DNA from: CAG-177 sp964587915
GTDB lineage: Bacteria > Bacillota > Clostridia > Oscillospirales > Acutalibacteraceae
Direction: 5' to 3'
Assembly: GCA_964587915.1 (NCBI GenBank)
Contig: CAZPMK010000045.1
Span: forward strand, 1-11,790
Length of the DNA: 11,790 bases
Below, piece by piece: positions 1-6,124 of this stretch. Made by a program: the position numbers and the translations under genes. How positions within the stretch are numbered: the stretch's first letter is position 1; every line of letters begins with the position of its first letter. The notes under the pieces are model-generated. The model made no database searches and was not told where the DNA came from. It was given only the letters and a program-made list of their open reading frames with translations.

Positions 1-59
1 TCAGCACCTATGAAGAAAACGGTGAAAATCCAGAACTTGTGATATATAAAAAGAGATAA
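1..59 (+). CDS. C-terminal end of an unidentified protein (partial)
   Basis: Only the last 18 codons are inside the window, read in the frame that starts at base 3 and ending in TAA at 57-59. The tail reads ...NPELVIYKKR, a plausible hydrophilic/basic C-terminus. The other two plus frames stop sooner or look less protein-like. The strong terminator a few bases downstream supports this as the true gene end. Nothing can be said about function. Confidence 0.5.
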   Translation, partial: STYEENGENPELVIYKKR

Positions 60-65
60 AAATGA

Positions 66-99
66 CCGCTGAGGAGCTGAAACTCCTCGGCGGCGTTTT
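66..99 (+). terminator. Rho-independent terminator of the upstream gene
   Basis: An 11-bp stem (66-76 with 83-93, one G-U pair) encloses the six-base loop CTGAAA and is followed by CGTTTTGTGTTT. It lies 7 bases after the stop codon of the partial gene, where an intrinsic terminator is expected. Confidence 0.8.
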
Positions 100-282
100 G
101 TGTTTACTTTACTACCGGAGAATGACTATAGATATAGGGCTTGGCATCCGCTTCTTTTCCTTTGGCGGAAAAGCGGCATCGAAGGCTTCAACTGCAGCAG
201 TGTCCTCACAGCAATCGGCGGCGGTCCGAAGGGTATAAAGGGGGAGCGGTGAAAAAGGAATAAGTCGTCGGAATATCCCTTA
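100..282. other. Gap without a convincing gene; hairpin and protein-like remnant
   Basis: No start-to-stop gene is convincing here. On the minus strand an open frame at 112-279 (55 codons) reads protein-like (AADCCEDTAAVEAFDAAF, then PPKEKKR) but has no start codon apart from a late Met 12 codons before the stop, so it may be a gene fragment or a dispersed repeat. A hairpin pairs 148-151 and 155-160 with 167-176 (10 bp, three-base bulge). A plus-strand ORF of 38 codons from 122 has an unusable Shine-Dalgarno spacing of one base and is probably spurious. Confidence 0.3.
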
Positions 283-311
283 TTGCAAAAACAAAAGAGC
301 CGTGATATAAT
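283..311 (+). promoter_or_regulatory. Sigma-A-type promoter of the EEP-family gene
   Basis: TTGCAA at 283-288 and TATAAT at 306-311 are separated by 17 bases. A TG at 303-304 makes it an extended -10. Transcription would start near 318, leaving a leader of about 25 bases before the ATG at 344. Confidence 0.7.
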
Positions 312-343
312 CAATTCAGAATCTGAAATACGGAGGCTTGAAC

Positions 344-1402
344 ATGAAAAAACGGCTTTGGCTGAAGATCCTTTTGGGAATCGTTGCGGCAATATTATTG
401 GTTTTGGCGGCACTTGTCGGCTATCTGACTGCGACCGAATATCGTCCCGAGGAGCGTAAAACCGCTGAGCAGATGCATATAAGCAACAGAACGGCGACTT
501 CTGTGGGAGAAAAAATGACTCTCTACAGTTGGAACATCGGCTATGCCGGCTTGGATTCATCGGCGGATTTCTTCATGGACGGCGGAAGCGAGGTTAATCC
601 CGAGCTCGAAAATGTCGAAAGAAATTTAGTACAGATAAAAGACTTTATATCTTCTCACGATGCCGATGCATGGCTCCTTCAAGAGGTGGATGTGCATTCT
701 GCCCGAACAGGCTATATCAATGAATTGGAGGCCATATCCGAGGCGTATCAAGGCAGCTACGGACTGGCGTATAACTACAAATGCAGTTTTGTGCCAATTC
801 CGTTGCCGCCGATAGGCAAGATTGAAAGCGGCATTGCAACCTTTACCGACCGAAGTGTGAAAAGTCCTTTGTTTGAACGAATCGCTTTGCCGTGCCCGTT
901 CTCATGGCCCGTCAGCGTTGCCAATTTGAAACGCTGTCTGCTTGTCACGCGTTTGGCGGTGGAGGGGAGCGAAAAAGAGGTTGTTTTGGTGAATTTGCAT
1001 CTCGAAGCCTATGATGACGGCGAGGGCAAAATTGCTCAGACAAAGCTGCTCATGAGCTTCCTGCAACAGGAATATGAAAAGGGAAATTACGTTATTGCCG
1101 GCGGCGATTTTAACCAGACCTTCCCCGGAGTTTTGGATAGCTATCCGATAGCGGATGACGTGTGGACTCCCGGTACTCTTGAAGAAAGCGATTTGCCTGA
1201 CGGCTTCAAGTATGCCTTTGACGGCAATACTCCCTCATGCCGTCTGCTTAACCACCCCCTGAACGAAAACAGCCAAATGTATATCATTGACGGCTTCATC
1301 GTTTCGCCCAACGTGCAGGTCGATTCAGTCGAAACCTTGCCGCTGAATTTCGCTTCTTCAGACCATAATCCCGTGAAAATGCAAATATCTCTGCAACCGT
1401 AA
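344..1402 (+). CDS. Membrane-anchored endonuclease/exonuclease/phosphatase family protein
   Basis: This 352-residue protein has a cytoplasmic basic start (MKKRLW), one membrane segment at about residues 8-30, and a catalytic domain that is probably outside the cell. EEP-fold signatures appear in order: YSWNIGY (61-67), LLQEVD (111-116, metal-binding Glu114), NLHLEA (217-222, His219), GGDFNQ (253-258, Asp255/Asn257), IIDGF (314-318) and SSDHNPV (338-344, Asp340/His341). These are the metal-dependent phosphoesterase residues of the DNase I/sphingomyelinase/inositol-phosphatase superfamily, so the enzyme should cleave phosphodiesters or phosphomonoesters. The substrate cannot be read from the sequence. 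ATG 344 is preferred to TTG 338 because GGAGG at 332-336 lies seven bases before it. The gene is monocistronic, with its own promoter and terminator. All catalytic motifs look intact. Confidence 0.9.
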   Translation: MKKRLWLKILLGIVAAILLVLAALVGYLTATEYRPEERKTAEQMHISNRTATSVGEKMTLYSWNIGYAGLDSSADFFMDGGSEVNPELENVERNLVQIKDFISSHDADAWLLQEVDVHSARTGYINELEAISEAYQGSYGLAYNYKCSFVPIPLPPIGKIESGIATFTDRSVKSPLFERIALPCPFSWPVSVANLKRCLLVTRLAVEGSEKEVVLVNLHLEAYDDGEGKIAQTKLLMSFLQQEYEKGNYVIAGGDFNQTFPGVLDSYPIADDVWTPGTLEESDLPDGFKYAFDGNTPSCRLLNHPLNENSQMYIIDGFIVSPNVQVDSVETLPLNFASSDHNPVKMQISLQP

Positions 1403-1423
1403 CATAGTAACGCCATATGTATA

Positions 1424-1470
1424 AAGCACACCCTGCAAGATCTTATATTCTGCAGAGTGTGCTTCTTATT
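1424..1470. terminator. Terminator between the convergent EEP gene and the 69-codon remnant
   Basis: A 14-base stem, 1424-1437 with 1451-1464, has a single C/A mismatch and is followed by CTTATTTTA on the plus strand. It lies 21 bases after the EEP stop and 6 bases from the stop of the minus-strand fragment, so it may serve both, though the T-run is better on the plus strand. Confidence 0.75.
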
Positions 1471-1711
1471 TTAATTTGATATACGGGAAAAATCTATGCT
1501 TTCGAGTGAAATGAGTTCCTGAATTGCGGATGAAATTTCATTCAGGATATTTTCACTTTCTTCCTTTGCTCCCGCGTGTTCAACATATACCTCGTACTGA
1601 CCGAGCTTGAAGCCGGCATAATAAATGATAGATATTTCGCCTTTGCTGTTCTTGTCGGTAATGAAATATCCCGCATTCACCGTTGTGCCTTTAATTCCGA
1701 AAAAGGTTAGT
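1471..1711 (-). pseudogene. 5'-truncated gene for a small unidentified protein
   Basis: The clean reading is 69 codons from GTG at 1680 to TAA at 1471, ending ...SLESIDFSRISN. The same frame stays open and protein-like upstream of that GTG (FFGIKGTTVNAGYF) until a stop near 1712, with no ATG and no ribosome binding site. The protein-like sequence therefore seems to begin abruptly at about 1709, which suggests the true N-terminus was cut off. The visible part is a soluble alpha/beta-looking piece with an acidic helical end (EESENILNEISSAIQEL). I do not recognise the family. The break lies just before the tyrosine recombinase, which suggests that arrival or rearrangement of that element removed the front of the gene. 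It could still be expressed from GTG 1680, but nothing in the sequence supports this. Confidence 0.5.
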
Positions 1712-1729
1712 ATTATCCTTTTCCTTAAC

Positions 1730-1757
1730 TTGTGTAATTTGTGTCAATTGATATTAT
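1730..1757 (+). promoter_or_regulatory. Weak possible promoter for the tyrosine recombinase
   Basis: TTGTGT at 1730-1735 and TATTAT at 1752-1757 are 16 bases apart, just ahead of ATG 1769. The implied leader is only about five bases and there is no good Shine-Dalgarno sequence, so expression would be poor. This is a tentative call. Confidence 0.25.
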
Positions 1758-1768
1758 GTGGTGATTAT

Positions 1769-2401
1769 ATGACAACAGGAAATGCAATTGAAGAATTTTT
1801 GACGGAACAGCAAATACGCGGAAACAGTAAATCAATCGACATTTTAACCGAAGAAGAAATACAACGGCTTTTTTCTTGTTTTAATGGTCGTGATTTTTAC
1901 AGCGTTCGTAATTACTGTATTGTCGCACTTATGCTTGACAGCGGATTGAGATTGAATGAGGTTGTCACTTTGAAAAGCAGTAAAATTCATATTGTCGAGG
2001 GATATATCATAGTCAACGGAAAAGGAAACAAAGAAAGGTTTGTTCCTCTTGGATTGAACAGCAAGAAAGCACTTTTGCGGTATCTTGGATATATTCCGAA
2101 AAGCGAAAAAGAGACTCCTTTATTCGTAAAAAACACCTTGATTCCCATAAATCAAAGCACGGTAAAGCAACTGTTCCGCAAGCTGAAAACGAAAGCAAAC
2201 ATACCGAGATTAAGACCGCATTTATTACGGCATACCTTTGCTACACGGTATTTGGAGAACGGCGGAGACATTTATAGTTTGCAACTCATTCTCGGACATA
2301 CAAGCCTTGAAATGGCGAAAAGGTATGTACACTTGATTCCCTCAAAAACAACAGTCAATTTTTCGAATTTGTCACCGCTCGATACTGCATTAAAAAAATG
2401 A
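1769..2401 (+). CDS. Tyrosine recombinase lacking its core-binding domain
   Basis: This 210-residue protein has a full set of tyrosine-recombinase catalytic residues: Arg61 (GLRLNE), Lys85 in the beta-hairpin (GKGNKER), His151 and Arg154 (PHLLRH), His177 (LGHTSLE) and nucleophile Tyr186 (KRYVHL). It should be related to XerC/XerD-type phage and transposon integrases that cut and rejoin DNA through a 3'-phosphotyrosine. The family is usually about 300 residues. Here the first ~20 residues (AIEEFLTEQQIRGNS) look like the start of the SAM-like core-binding domain, but the sequence jumps straight to ILTEEEIQRLF, the usual start of the catalytic domain. That points to an in-frame loss of roughly 80-100 residues. 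ATG 1769 is the first sensible start; the open frame before it overlaps the minus-strand remnant. The region is visibly richer in A+T than its neighbours. It is probably a degraded integrase and unlikely to recombine normally. Confidence 0.85.
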   Translation: MTTGNAIEEFLTEQQIRGNSKSIDILTEEEIQRLFSCFNGRDFYSVRNYCIVALMLDSGLRLNEVVTLKSSKIHIVEGYIIVNGKGNKERFVPLGLNSKKALLRYLGYIPKSEKETPLFVKNTLIPINQSTVKQLFRKLKTKANIPRLRPHLLRHTFATRYLENGGDIYSLQLILGHTSLEMAKRYVHLIPSKTTVNFSNLSPLDTALKK

Positions 2402-2437
2402 AAAACCCCAACAGCTACAAGTGATATAGCTGTTGGG
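2393..2437 (-). terminator. Terminator of the tRNA-Lys transcript
   Basis: A perfect 10-bp stem (CCCAACAGCT at 2407-2416 with AGCTGTTGGG at 2428-2437, 11-base loop) is followed on the minus strand by GTTTTTCATTTTTTT. It lies 8 bases past the tRNA 3' end. The plus-strand side is not T-rich, so it serves the tRNA better than the recombinase, whose stop codon it touches. Confidence 0.85.
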
Positions 2438-2445
2438 ATAGAAAA

Positions 2446-2521
2446 TGGTGATCCATCGGAGATTCGAACTCCGGACACCTTGATTAAAAGTCAAGTGCTC
2501 TGCCGACTGAGCTAATGGATC
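2446..2521 (-). tRNA. tRNA-Lys(UUU)
   Basis: Read on the minus strand, this 76-base cloverleaf has acceptor GATCCAT paired with ATGGATC, D-arm GCTC/GAGC, anticodon arm CTTGA-CTTTTAA-TCAAG with anticodon TTT, variable loop GTGTC, and T-arm CGGAG-TTCGAAT-CTCCG. It ends with discriminator A and an encoded CCA. The convergent integrase gene only 44 bases from its 3' end is a typical location for tRNA-targeted integration, but I see no second copy of the tRNA 3' end in the window that would mark an attachment repeat. Confidence 0.97.
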
Positions 2522-2558
2522 ATGTATTAAATTTGTGCTGTTTTCGGAACGCTCAAAT

Positions 2559-2587
2559 ATAATATATTATTTGTCCGAGAATGTCAA
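2559..2587 (-). promoter_or_regulatory. Promoter of the tRNA-Lys gene
   Basis: On the minus strand TTGACA (2587-2582) and TATTAT (2564-2559) are 17 bases apart. This is a near-consensus housekeeping promoter that would start transcription about 30 bases before the mature tRNA 5' end. Confidence 0.8.
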
Positions 2588-2649
2588 GTGTTTTATGCAA
2601 AAAAGTTTAAATATTACACAATTGTTTTTCGATGATGACATTTATAAGG

Positions 2650-2694
2650 GGAAACAAATCGGGTCGATATGACCGAAGCGGAAACACCGACCCG
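2650..2694 (-). terminator. Terminator of the asd-dapA-dapB-ACT operon
   Basis: A 7-bp GC-rich stem, CGGGTCG at 2660-2666 with CGACCCG at 2688-2694, has a 21-base loop. On the minus strand it is followed by ATTTGTTTCCCC. It begins 11 bases after the ACT gene stop. The T-tract is only moderate, so the position is the stronger argument. Confidence 0.6.
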
Positions 2695-2704
2695 TTACAA
2701 TCAA

Positions 2705-3169
2705 TCATTCCGAAAATTCTTTTTCTATAGCTTCCACTACGGAATCCACATCGGATTTTACCACAAGCAGGGCAATTTCAATTTCGGAGGTGGTTATCAT
2801 TCTGACATCCGCACCGACGCTTGCCGCCGCCTTAAACACGCGTGCGGAAACTCCGGGTGTACCCCTCATTTCTTCGCCGCTTACGGTCAGCTTGCAATTT
2901 CCGCTGCTGACGCTGATTTTTGTTTTGGGATTTCTGCCGCGAAGCTCCGAAGCAATTGAAAGCACGGAAATAAAATCCTTATCACTGACGGTAAATGAAA
3001 ATCCCGATGCACTTCCGCTGATGGGGAGCTGAGAAATCATATCGACATCAATTCCCGATTTTGCGATAAGCTCAAAAACCTCTGCCATATGAGCGATATC
3101 GGCAGGTGCGTCACACAGCGAAAACAGCGTGACATCCTCTGTTACAAAAATATTTTCAACGAGCTTCAA
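2705..3169 (-). CDS. Stand-alone double-ACT-domain protein, aspartokinase-type
   Basis: This 154-residue protein is built of two ACT domains, about 8-80 and 84-154. It has no catalytic domain and no DNA-binding domain. The second repeat carries the signature of aspartokinase regulatory tails: a Met-x-x-x-x-Pro-Gly-Val stretch (MRGTPGVSARVF, 101-112) followed by ITTSEIEI (125-132). ACT domains bind small ligands, usually amino acids, at domain interfaces, and in aspartokinase they mediate lysine or threonine feedback. It is the last gene of the lysine operon, 24 bases after dapB, with GGAGG just before its ATG. A role as lysine/threonine sensor or as a regulatory partner of aspartokinase or another pathway enzyme is inference. 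It is a full-length two-ACT unit and not an obvious fragment: no kinase sequence precedes it, since dapB ends there. Confidence 0.88.
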   Translation of the reverse strand: MKLVENIFVTEDVTLFSLCDAPADIAHMAEVFELIAKSGIDVDMISQLPISGSASGFSFTVSDKDFISVLSIASELRGRNPKTKISVSSGNCKLTVSGEEMRGTPGVSARVFKAAASVGADVRMITTSEIEIALLVVKSDVDSVVEAIEKEFSE

Positions 3170-3193
3170 TTCAATACCTCCTGCTCAATCAAA

Positions 3194-3958
3194 TCAGCCT
3201 ATAAGCTCCTTCATTCCGTAAAGACCCGACGGCTTGCCGCAAAGGAATCGGGCAGCATTTATTGCTCCCACGGCAAAAAGCTCCTTGCTTCTTGCACTGT
3301 GCGATATCTTGATTACCTCATCGTGACCGGCAAAGATAATCTCATGCTCTCCGGTGATTGTGCCGCCTCTTACCGAATGTATGCCGATTTCGGCTTTCGA
3401 GCGTTTTTCACGCTTTGAGTGACGGTCGTATTCGTATTTTACGTCGGTGTCGAGAGCCTCCCTTACGGCATCCGCAAGCATAAGGGCAGTGCCGCTCGGA
3501 GCATCAATCTTTTGATTGTGGTGCATTTCGACGATTTCAACATCAAAATCATCACCGAGTACGCTTGCCGCCTTTTGGGCGAGCTGAGCAATAAGACTTA
3601 CACCGAGAGACATATTTGCCGAGAAGAATACGGGAATCTTTCCGGAAGCGGAACGGAGCAAAGAAAGCTGAGCCTCATTGAGTCCCGTTGTGGCGATTAC
3701 CGCAGGTTTTCCCGTGCGTACCGCAAATTCAATCAAGCCGGCAAAGGAGGACGGATTGGAGAAATCCACGATAACATCCGTCTGTTCAATGATTTCGTTA
3801 CTAACCTCGCTTGGAGAAGAAAATACGGGATAATCTGCACCGCAGTCCGTAAACAAATCTATTCCGCCGACGATACGAACATCGTCGCTGTTTTTCACTT
3901 GTGCGGTTATGACTTTGCCCATTTTTCCTGCACAGCCGCATAAAAGTATTCCTGTCAT
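3194..3958 (-). CDS. dapB: 4-hydroxy-tetrahydrodipicolinate reductase DapB
   Basis: DapB reduces hydroxy-tetrahydrodipicolinate to tetrahydrodipicolinate with NAD(P)H in the cytoplasm, the second committed step of the diaminopimelate/lysine branch. The 254-residue length fits the family. The N-terminal Rossmann loop GCAGKMG is at 8-14, and VDFSNP (64-69) and ATTGL (89-93) follow. The catalytic block EMHHNQKIDAPSGTA is at 144-158, with the His146-His147 pair, Lys150 and the substrate-binding PSGT. Near the C-terminus GEHEIIFAGHDE and SHSARSKELFAVGA match the usual end of the domain. It starts 16 bases after dapA with AAGAGG as ribosome binding site, so it is probably co-transcribed. All key residues look intact. 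Confidence 0.97.
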   Translation of the reverse strand: MTGILLCGCAGKMGKVITAQVKNSDDVRIVGGIDLFTDCGADYPVFSSPSEVSNEIIEQTDVIVDFSNPSSFAGLIEFAVRTGKPAVIATTGLNEAQLSLLRSASGKIPVFFSANMSLGVSLIAQLAQKAASVLGDDFDVEIVEMHHNQKIDAPSGTALMLADAVREALDTDVKYEYDRHSKREKRSKAEIGIHSVRGGTITGEHEIIFAGHDEVIKISHSARSKELFAVGAINAARFLCGKPSGLYGMKELIG

Positions 3959-3974
3959 TTATCTTACCTCTTAA

Positions 3975-4862
3975 TTAAACAAGACCGTGCTTTGCGAGAA
4001 CCTTTTTGAGCTTTTCTCTTGCTTCATCGGTCATGCCGACAAGCGGAAGTCTGCAACCGCCGACATCCATACCCATAAGATTCATTGCCTCTTTTACGGG
4101 GATGGGATTAACATCCATAAACAGAGCGTTGCACAAATCGAGATATTCAAGCTGTAATTTTCTGCTACCCTCGTAGTCGCCGTCCGCAAATTTTTTGACA
4201 ATGCTGTGAGCAATGCCGGGAACAACATTCGAGAGAACGGAGATGGTTCCTTTGCCGCCGAGAGACATGATTGCGGTTGCCTGATCATCGTTGCCCGAAT
4301 ATATCGTCAACTTGTCGCCGCACAGCGCCGCCGTTTGAGCTATCTCCGAGATGTTTCCGTTTGCCTCTTTTGTGGCAATTATTCTCGGATGCTCGGCAAG
4401 GCAGGCATACGTTTCGGGCTTAATGTTTACTCCCGTTCTTGACGGAACGTTGTAAAGGACTATCGGAGCACTTACTCTGTCGGCAATATAGTTAAAGTGG
4501 GCGATAAGACCTCTTTGCGAGGTTTTGTTGTAATACGGAGTAACGGAAAGCAACGCATCGACTCCGCACTTTTCCGCTTCGTTAGAGAGTTTTACCGCAT
4601 AATGAGTATCGTTACTGCCTGCACCGGCAATTACGGGAACCCTGTGATTTACTACGTCAACGCACAGCTTTATAACATCCACATGCTCCTGCGTAGAGAG
4701 CGTTTTTGCTTCTCCCGTCGTTCCGCAAACGACAATCGCATCCGTGCCGTTTTGAACCTGATCCTCAACAAGCTGTGCGAATCGGTCATAATTGACACTC
4801 ATATCCTCATTAAACGGCGTTATGATAGCAACGCCTGCGCCTGTAAAAAGTACGGGTTTCAT
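3975..4862 (-). CDS. dapA: 4-hydroxy-tetrahydrodipicolinate synthase DapA
   Basis: DapA condenses pyruvate with aspartate semialdehyde through a Schiff base, the first committed step towards diaminopimelate and lysine. The 295-residue TIM-barrel has the expected residues: Thr48-Thr49 in CGTTGEA (46-52), Tyr111 (TPYYNK), Tyr137 in YNVPSRTG (137-144) and Schiff-base Lys165 in ATKEANG. In the known enzyme Thr, Tyr and Tyr form the proton relay, and the Arg of PSRTG binds the substrate carboxylate. Lysine feedback cannot be judged from the sequence. The gene follows asd by 23 bases with a GAAAGGATG ribosome binding site and precedes dapB by 16 bases, so these genes form one operon. Confidence 0.98.
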   Translation of the reverse strand: MKPVLFTGAGVAIITPFNEDMSVNYDRFAQLVEDQVQNGTDAIVVCGTTGEAKTLSTQEHVDVIKLCVDVVNHRVPVIAGAGSNDTHYAVKLSNEAEKCGVDALLSVTPYYNKTSQRGLIAHFNYIADRVSAPIVLYNVPSRTGVNIKPETYACLAEHPRIIATKEANGNISEIAQTAALCGDKLTIYSGNDDQATAIMSLGGKGTISVLSNVVPGIAHSIVKKFADGDYEGSRKLQLEYLDLCNALFMDVNPIPVKEAMNLMGMDVGGCRLPLVGMTDEAREKLKKVLAKHGLV

Positions 4863-4885
4863 ACCGAATCATCCTTTCGCAATAA

Positions 4886-5980
4886 TCAAAACTTGGATTC
4901 AATGTAGCCCTGCTCGCAAAGCTGCTCCGCCATAAGAACGGCACCGCCCGCCGCTCCTCTGAGAGTATTGTGTGAAAGGCAGACGAATTTATAATCATAC
5001 TGAGTATCCTCTCTGAGTCTGCCTATCGAAACAGCCATGCCGTTTTCGAGATTTCTCTGGAGCTTCGTCTGGGGAAGATTATCCTCTTCAAAATAATTGA
5101 GGAACTGCTTGGGTGCTGAGGGGAGATTTACCTGCTGAGGATAACCGCTGTATTCTTTCCAAATACGCTTGATTTCCTCGATTGAGGGCTTGTTTTCAAA
5201 CCTTACGAACACCGCCGCCATATGACCGTCCGAAGCGGCAACTCTGAGGCACTGTGCGGTGAAATTCGGGCTTTTTGCGGCAACGATTTCGTCACCATCA
5301 ATCTTACCCCAAATCTTGAGAGGCTCAATCTCGGATTTTTCTTCCTCTCCGCCGATGAACGGGATAACGTTATCCACCATCTCGGGCCATGTATCAAAGG
5401 TCTTTCCTGCACCGGAAATCGCCTGATACGTACATACAAGAACATCCTTAACTTTATATCCCGCCTTATCGAGGGGGAAAAGTGCGGGAACATAGCTCTG
5501 AAGTGAGCAGTTGGATTTAACCGCAACAAAGCCTCTCTTTGTGCCCAGACGCTTTCTCTGTGCGGGGATAATCGCCGAATGCTCGGGGTTCAGCTCGGGT
5601 ACCATCATGGGTACGTCGGGAGTGTGACGGTGAGCGCTGTTGTTGGATATTACGGGGCACTCTGCCTTGGCATATGCCTCCTCAAGAGCTCTTATTTTAT
5701 CCTTCTCCATATCGACTGCACAGAAAACAAAATCAACCGCAGACGCTATTTCTTCGATATCCTTTGCGGCATCGTAAACAATGAGATCTGCCGCTTTCTC
5801 GGGGATGGGTGTTGACATACACCATTTTGCACCGACGGCATCACGATATGCCTTGCCCGCCGAACGGGGACTTGCGGCAAGAGCGGTGATTTCAAACCAA
5901 GGATGCTCGGCAAGCAGGGTTATAAAACGCTGACCCACCATGCCGGTTGCTCCGACGACGCCTACTTTATATTTTTTCAT
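4886..5980 (-). CDS. asd: Aspartate-semialdehyde dehydrogenase Asd
   Basis: Asd reduces L-aspartyl-4-phosphate to aspartate semialdehyde with NADPH, the branch point for lysine/DAP, threonine and methionine. The 364-residue protein begins with the Rossmann motif GVVGATGMVGQRF (7-19). Its nucleophile is Cys158 in KSNCSLQ (155-161), and the base is His253 in RVAASDGHMA (246-255). The HPWFE region and overall length resemble the archaeal/fungal-type Asd family more than the short E. coli-like type; this subfamily placement is my reading of the motifs. As first gene of the operon it has AAAGGAG ahead of ATG 5980 and a promoter about 90 bases upstream. No aspartokinase gene is in the window, so the preceding step must be encoded elsewhere. 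Confidence 0.96.
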   Translation of the reverse strand: MKKYKVGVVGATGMVGQRFITLLAEHPWFEITALAASPRSAGKAYRDAVGAKWCMSTPIPEKAADLIVYDAAKDIEEIASAVDFVFCAVDMEKDKIRALEEAYAKAECPVISNNSAHRHTPDVPMMVPELNPEHSAIIPAQRKRLGTKRGFVAVKSNCSLQSYVPALFPLDKAGYKVKDVLVCTYQAISGAGKTFDTWPEMVDNVIPFIGGEEEKSEIEPLKIWGKIDGDEIVAAKSPNFTAQCLRVAASDGHMAAVFVRFENKPSIEEIKRIWKEYSGYPQQVNLPSAPKQFLNYFEEDNLPQTKLQRNLENGMAVSIGRLREDTQYDYKFVCLSHNTLRGAAGGAVLMAEQLCEQGYIESKF

Positions 5981-6033
5981 AATCTTTGACTCCTTTCAAG
6001 AAGAATAAAAAGCTCGCTTCTTCTGAATATTTA

Positions 6034-6043
6034 GCAATATTGC
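6034..6043. promoter_or_regulatory. 10-bp palindrome GCAATATTGC in the asd/queA intergenic region
   Basis: A perfect palindrome lies one base upstream of the queA -35 box and within the transcribed leader of asd. A transcription factor bound here could affect both directions. No regulator can be named, and a chance palindrome in A+T-rich DNA is possible. Confidence 0.3.
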
Positions 6044-6044
6044 C

Positions 6045-6073
6045 TTGACAAAAATGGTTTATAATATTATTAT
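6045..6073 (+). promoter_or_regulatory. Promoter of queA
   Basis: A consensus TTGACA at 6045-6050 and TATTAT at 6068-6073 are separated by 17 bases. A leader of about 45 bases precedes the queA ATG. Confidence 0.75.
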
Positions 6074-6100
6074 GATACCACAGAATTGATTGTTAGTCAA
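6072..6100 (-). promoter_or_regulatory. Promoter of the asd operon
   Basis: On the minus strand TTGACT (6100-6095) and TATCAT (6077-6072) are exactly 17 bases apart. Its -10 box overlaps the queA -10 box at 6072-6073. The resulting asd leader is about 85 bases, too short for a lysine (L-box) riboswitch of about 170-190 bases, and no such structure is seen. Confidence 0.75.
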
Positions 6101-6124
6101 ATATAAATTACTACGAGGTTTCAA

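Noticed and set aside
122..238. 38-codon plus-strand frame starting just after CCGGAGA
   Set aside because: The GGAG is only one base from the ATG, too close for initiation, and the Ala/Ser-rich product resembles nothing I know; the complementary frame looks more protein-like.
1625..1768. N-terminal extension of the tyrosine recombinase to an ATG at 1625
   Set aside because: The extra 48 codons are hydrophobic nonsense for this family and lie antisense to the minus-strand remnant; ATG 1769 begins with recognisable recombinase N-terminal sequence.
3419..3943. 174-codon plus-strand open frame opposite dapB
   Set aside because: The minus strand encodes an intact DapB with all catalytic motifs; the plus reading is a shadow with no motif or ribosome binding site.
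5981..6071. Lysine (L-box) riboswitch ahead of asd
   Set aside because: The leader inferred from the promoter is only about 85 bases, less than half of an L-box, and contains only weak hairpins (AGAAGAA/TTCTTCT and the GCAATATTGC palindrome).
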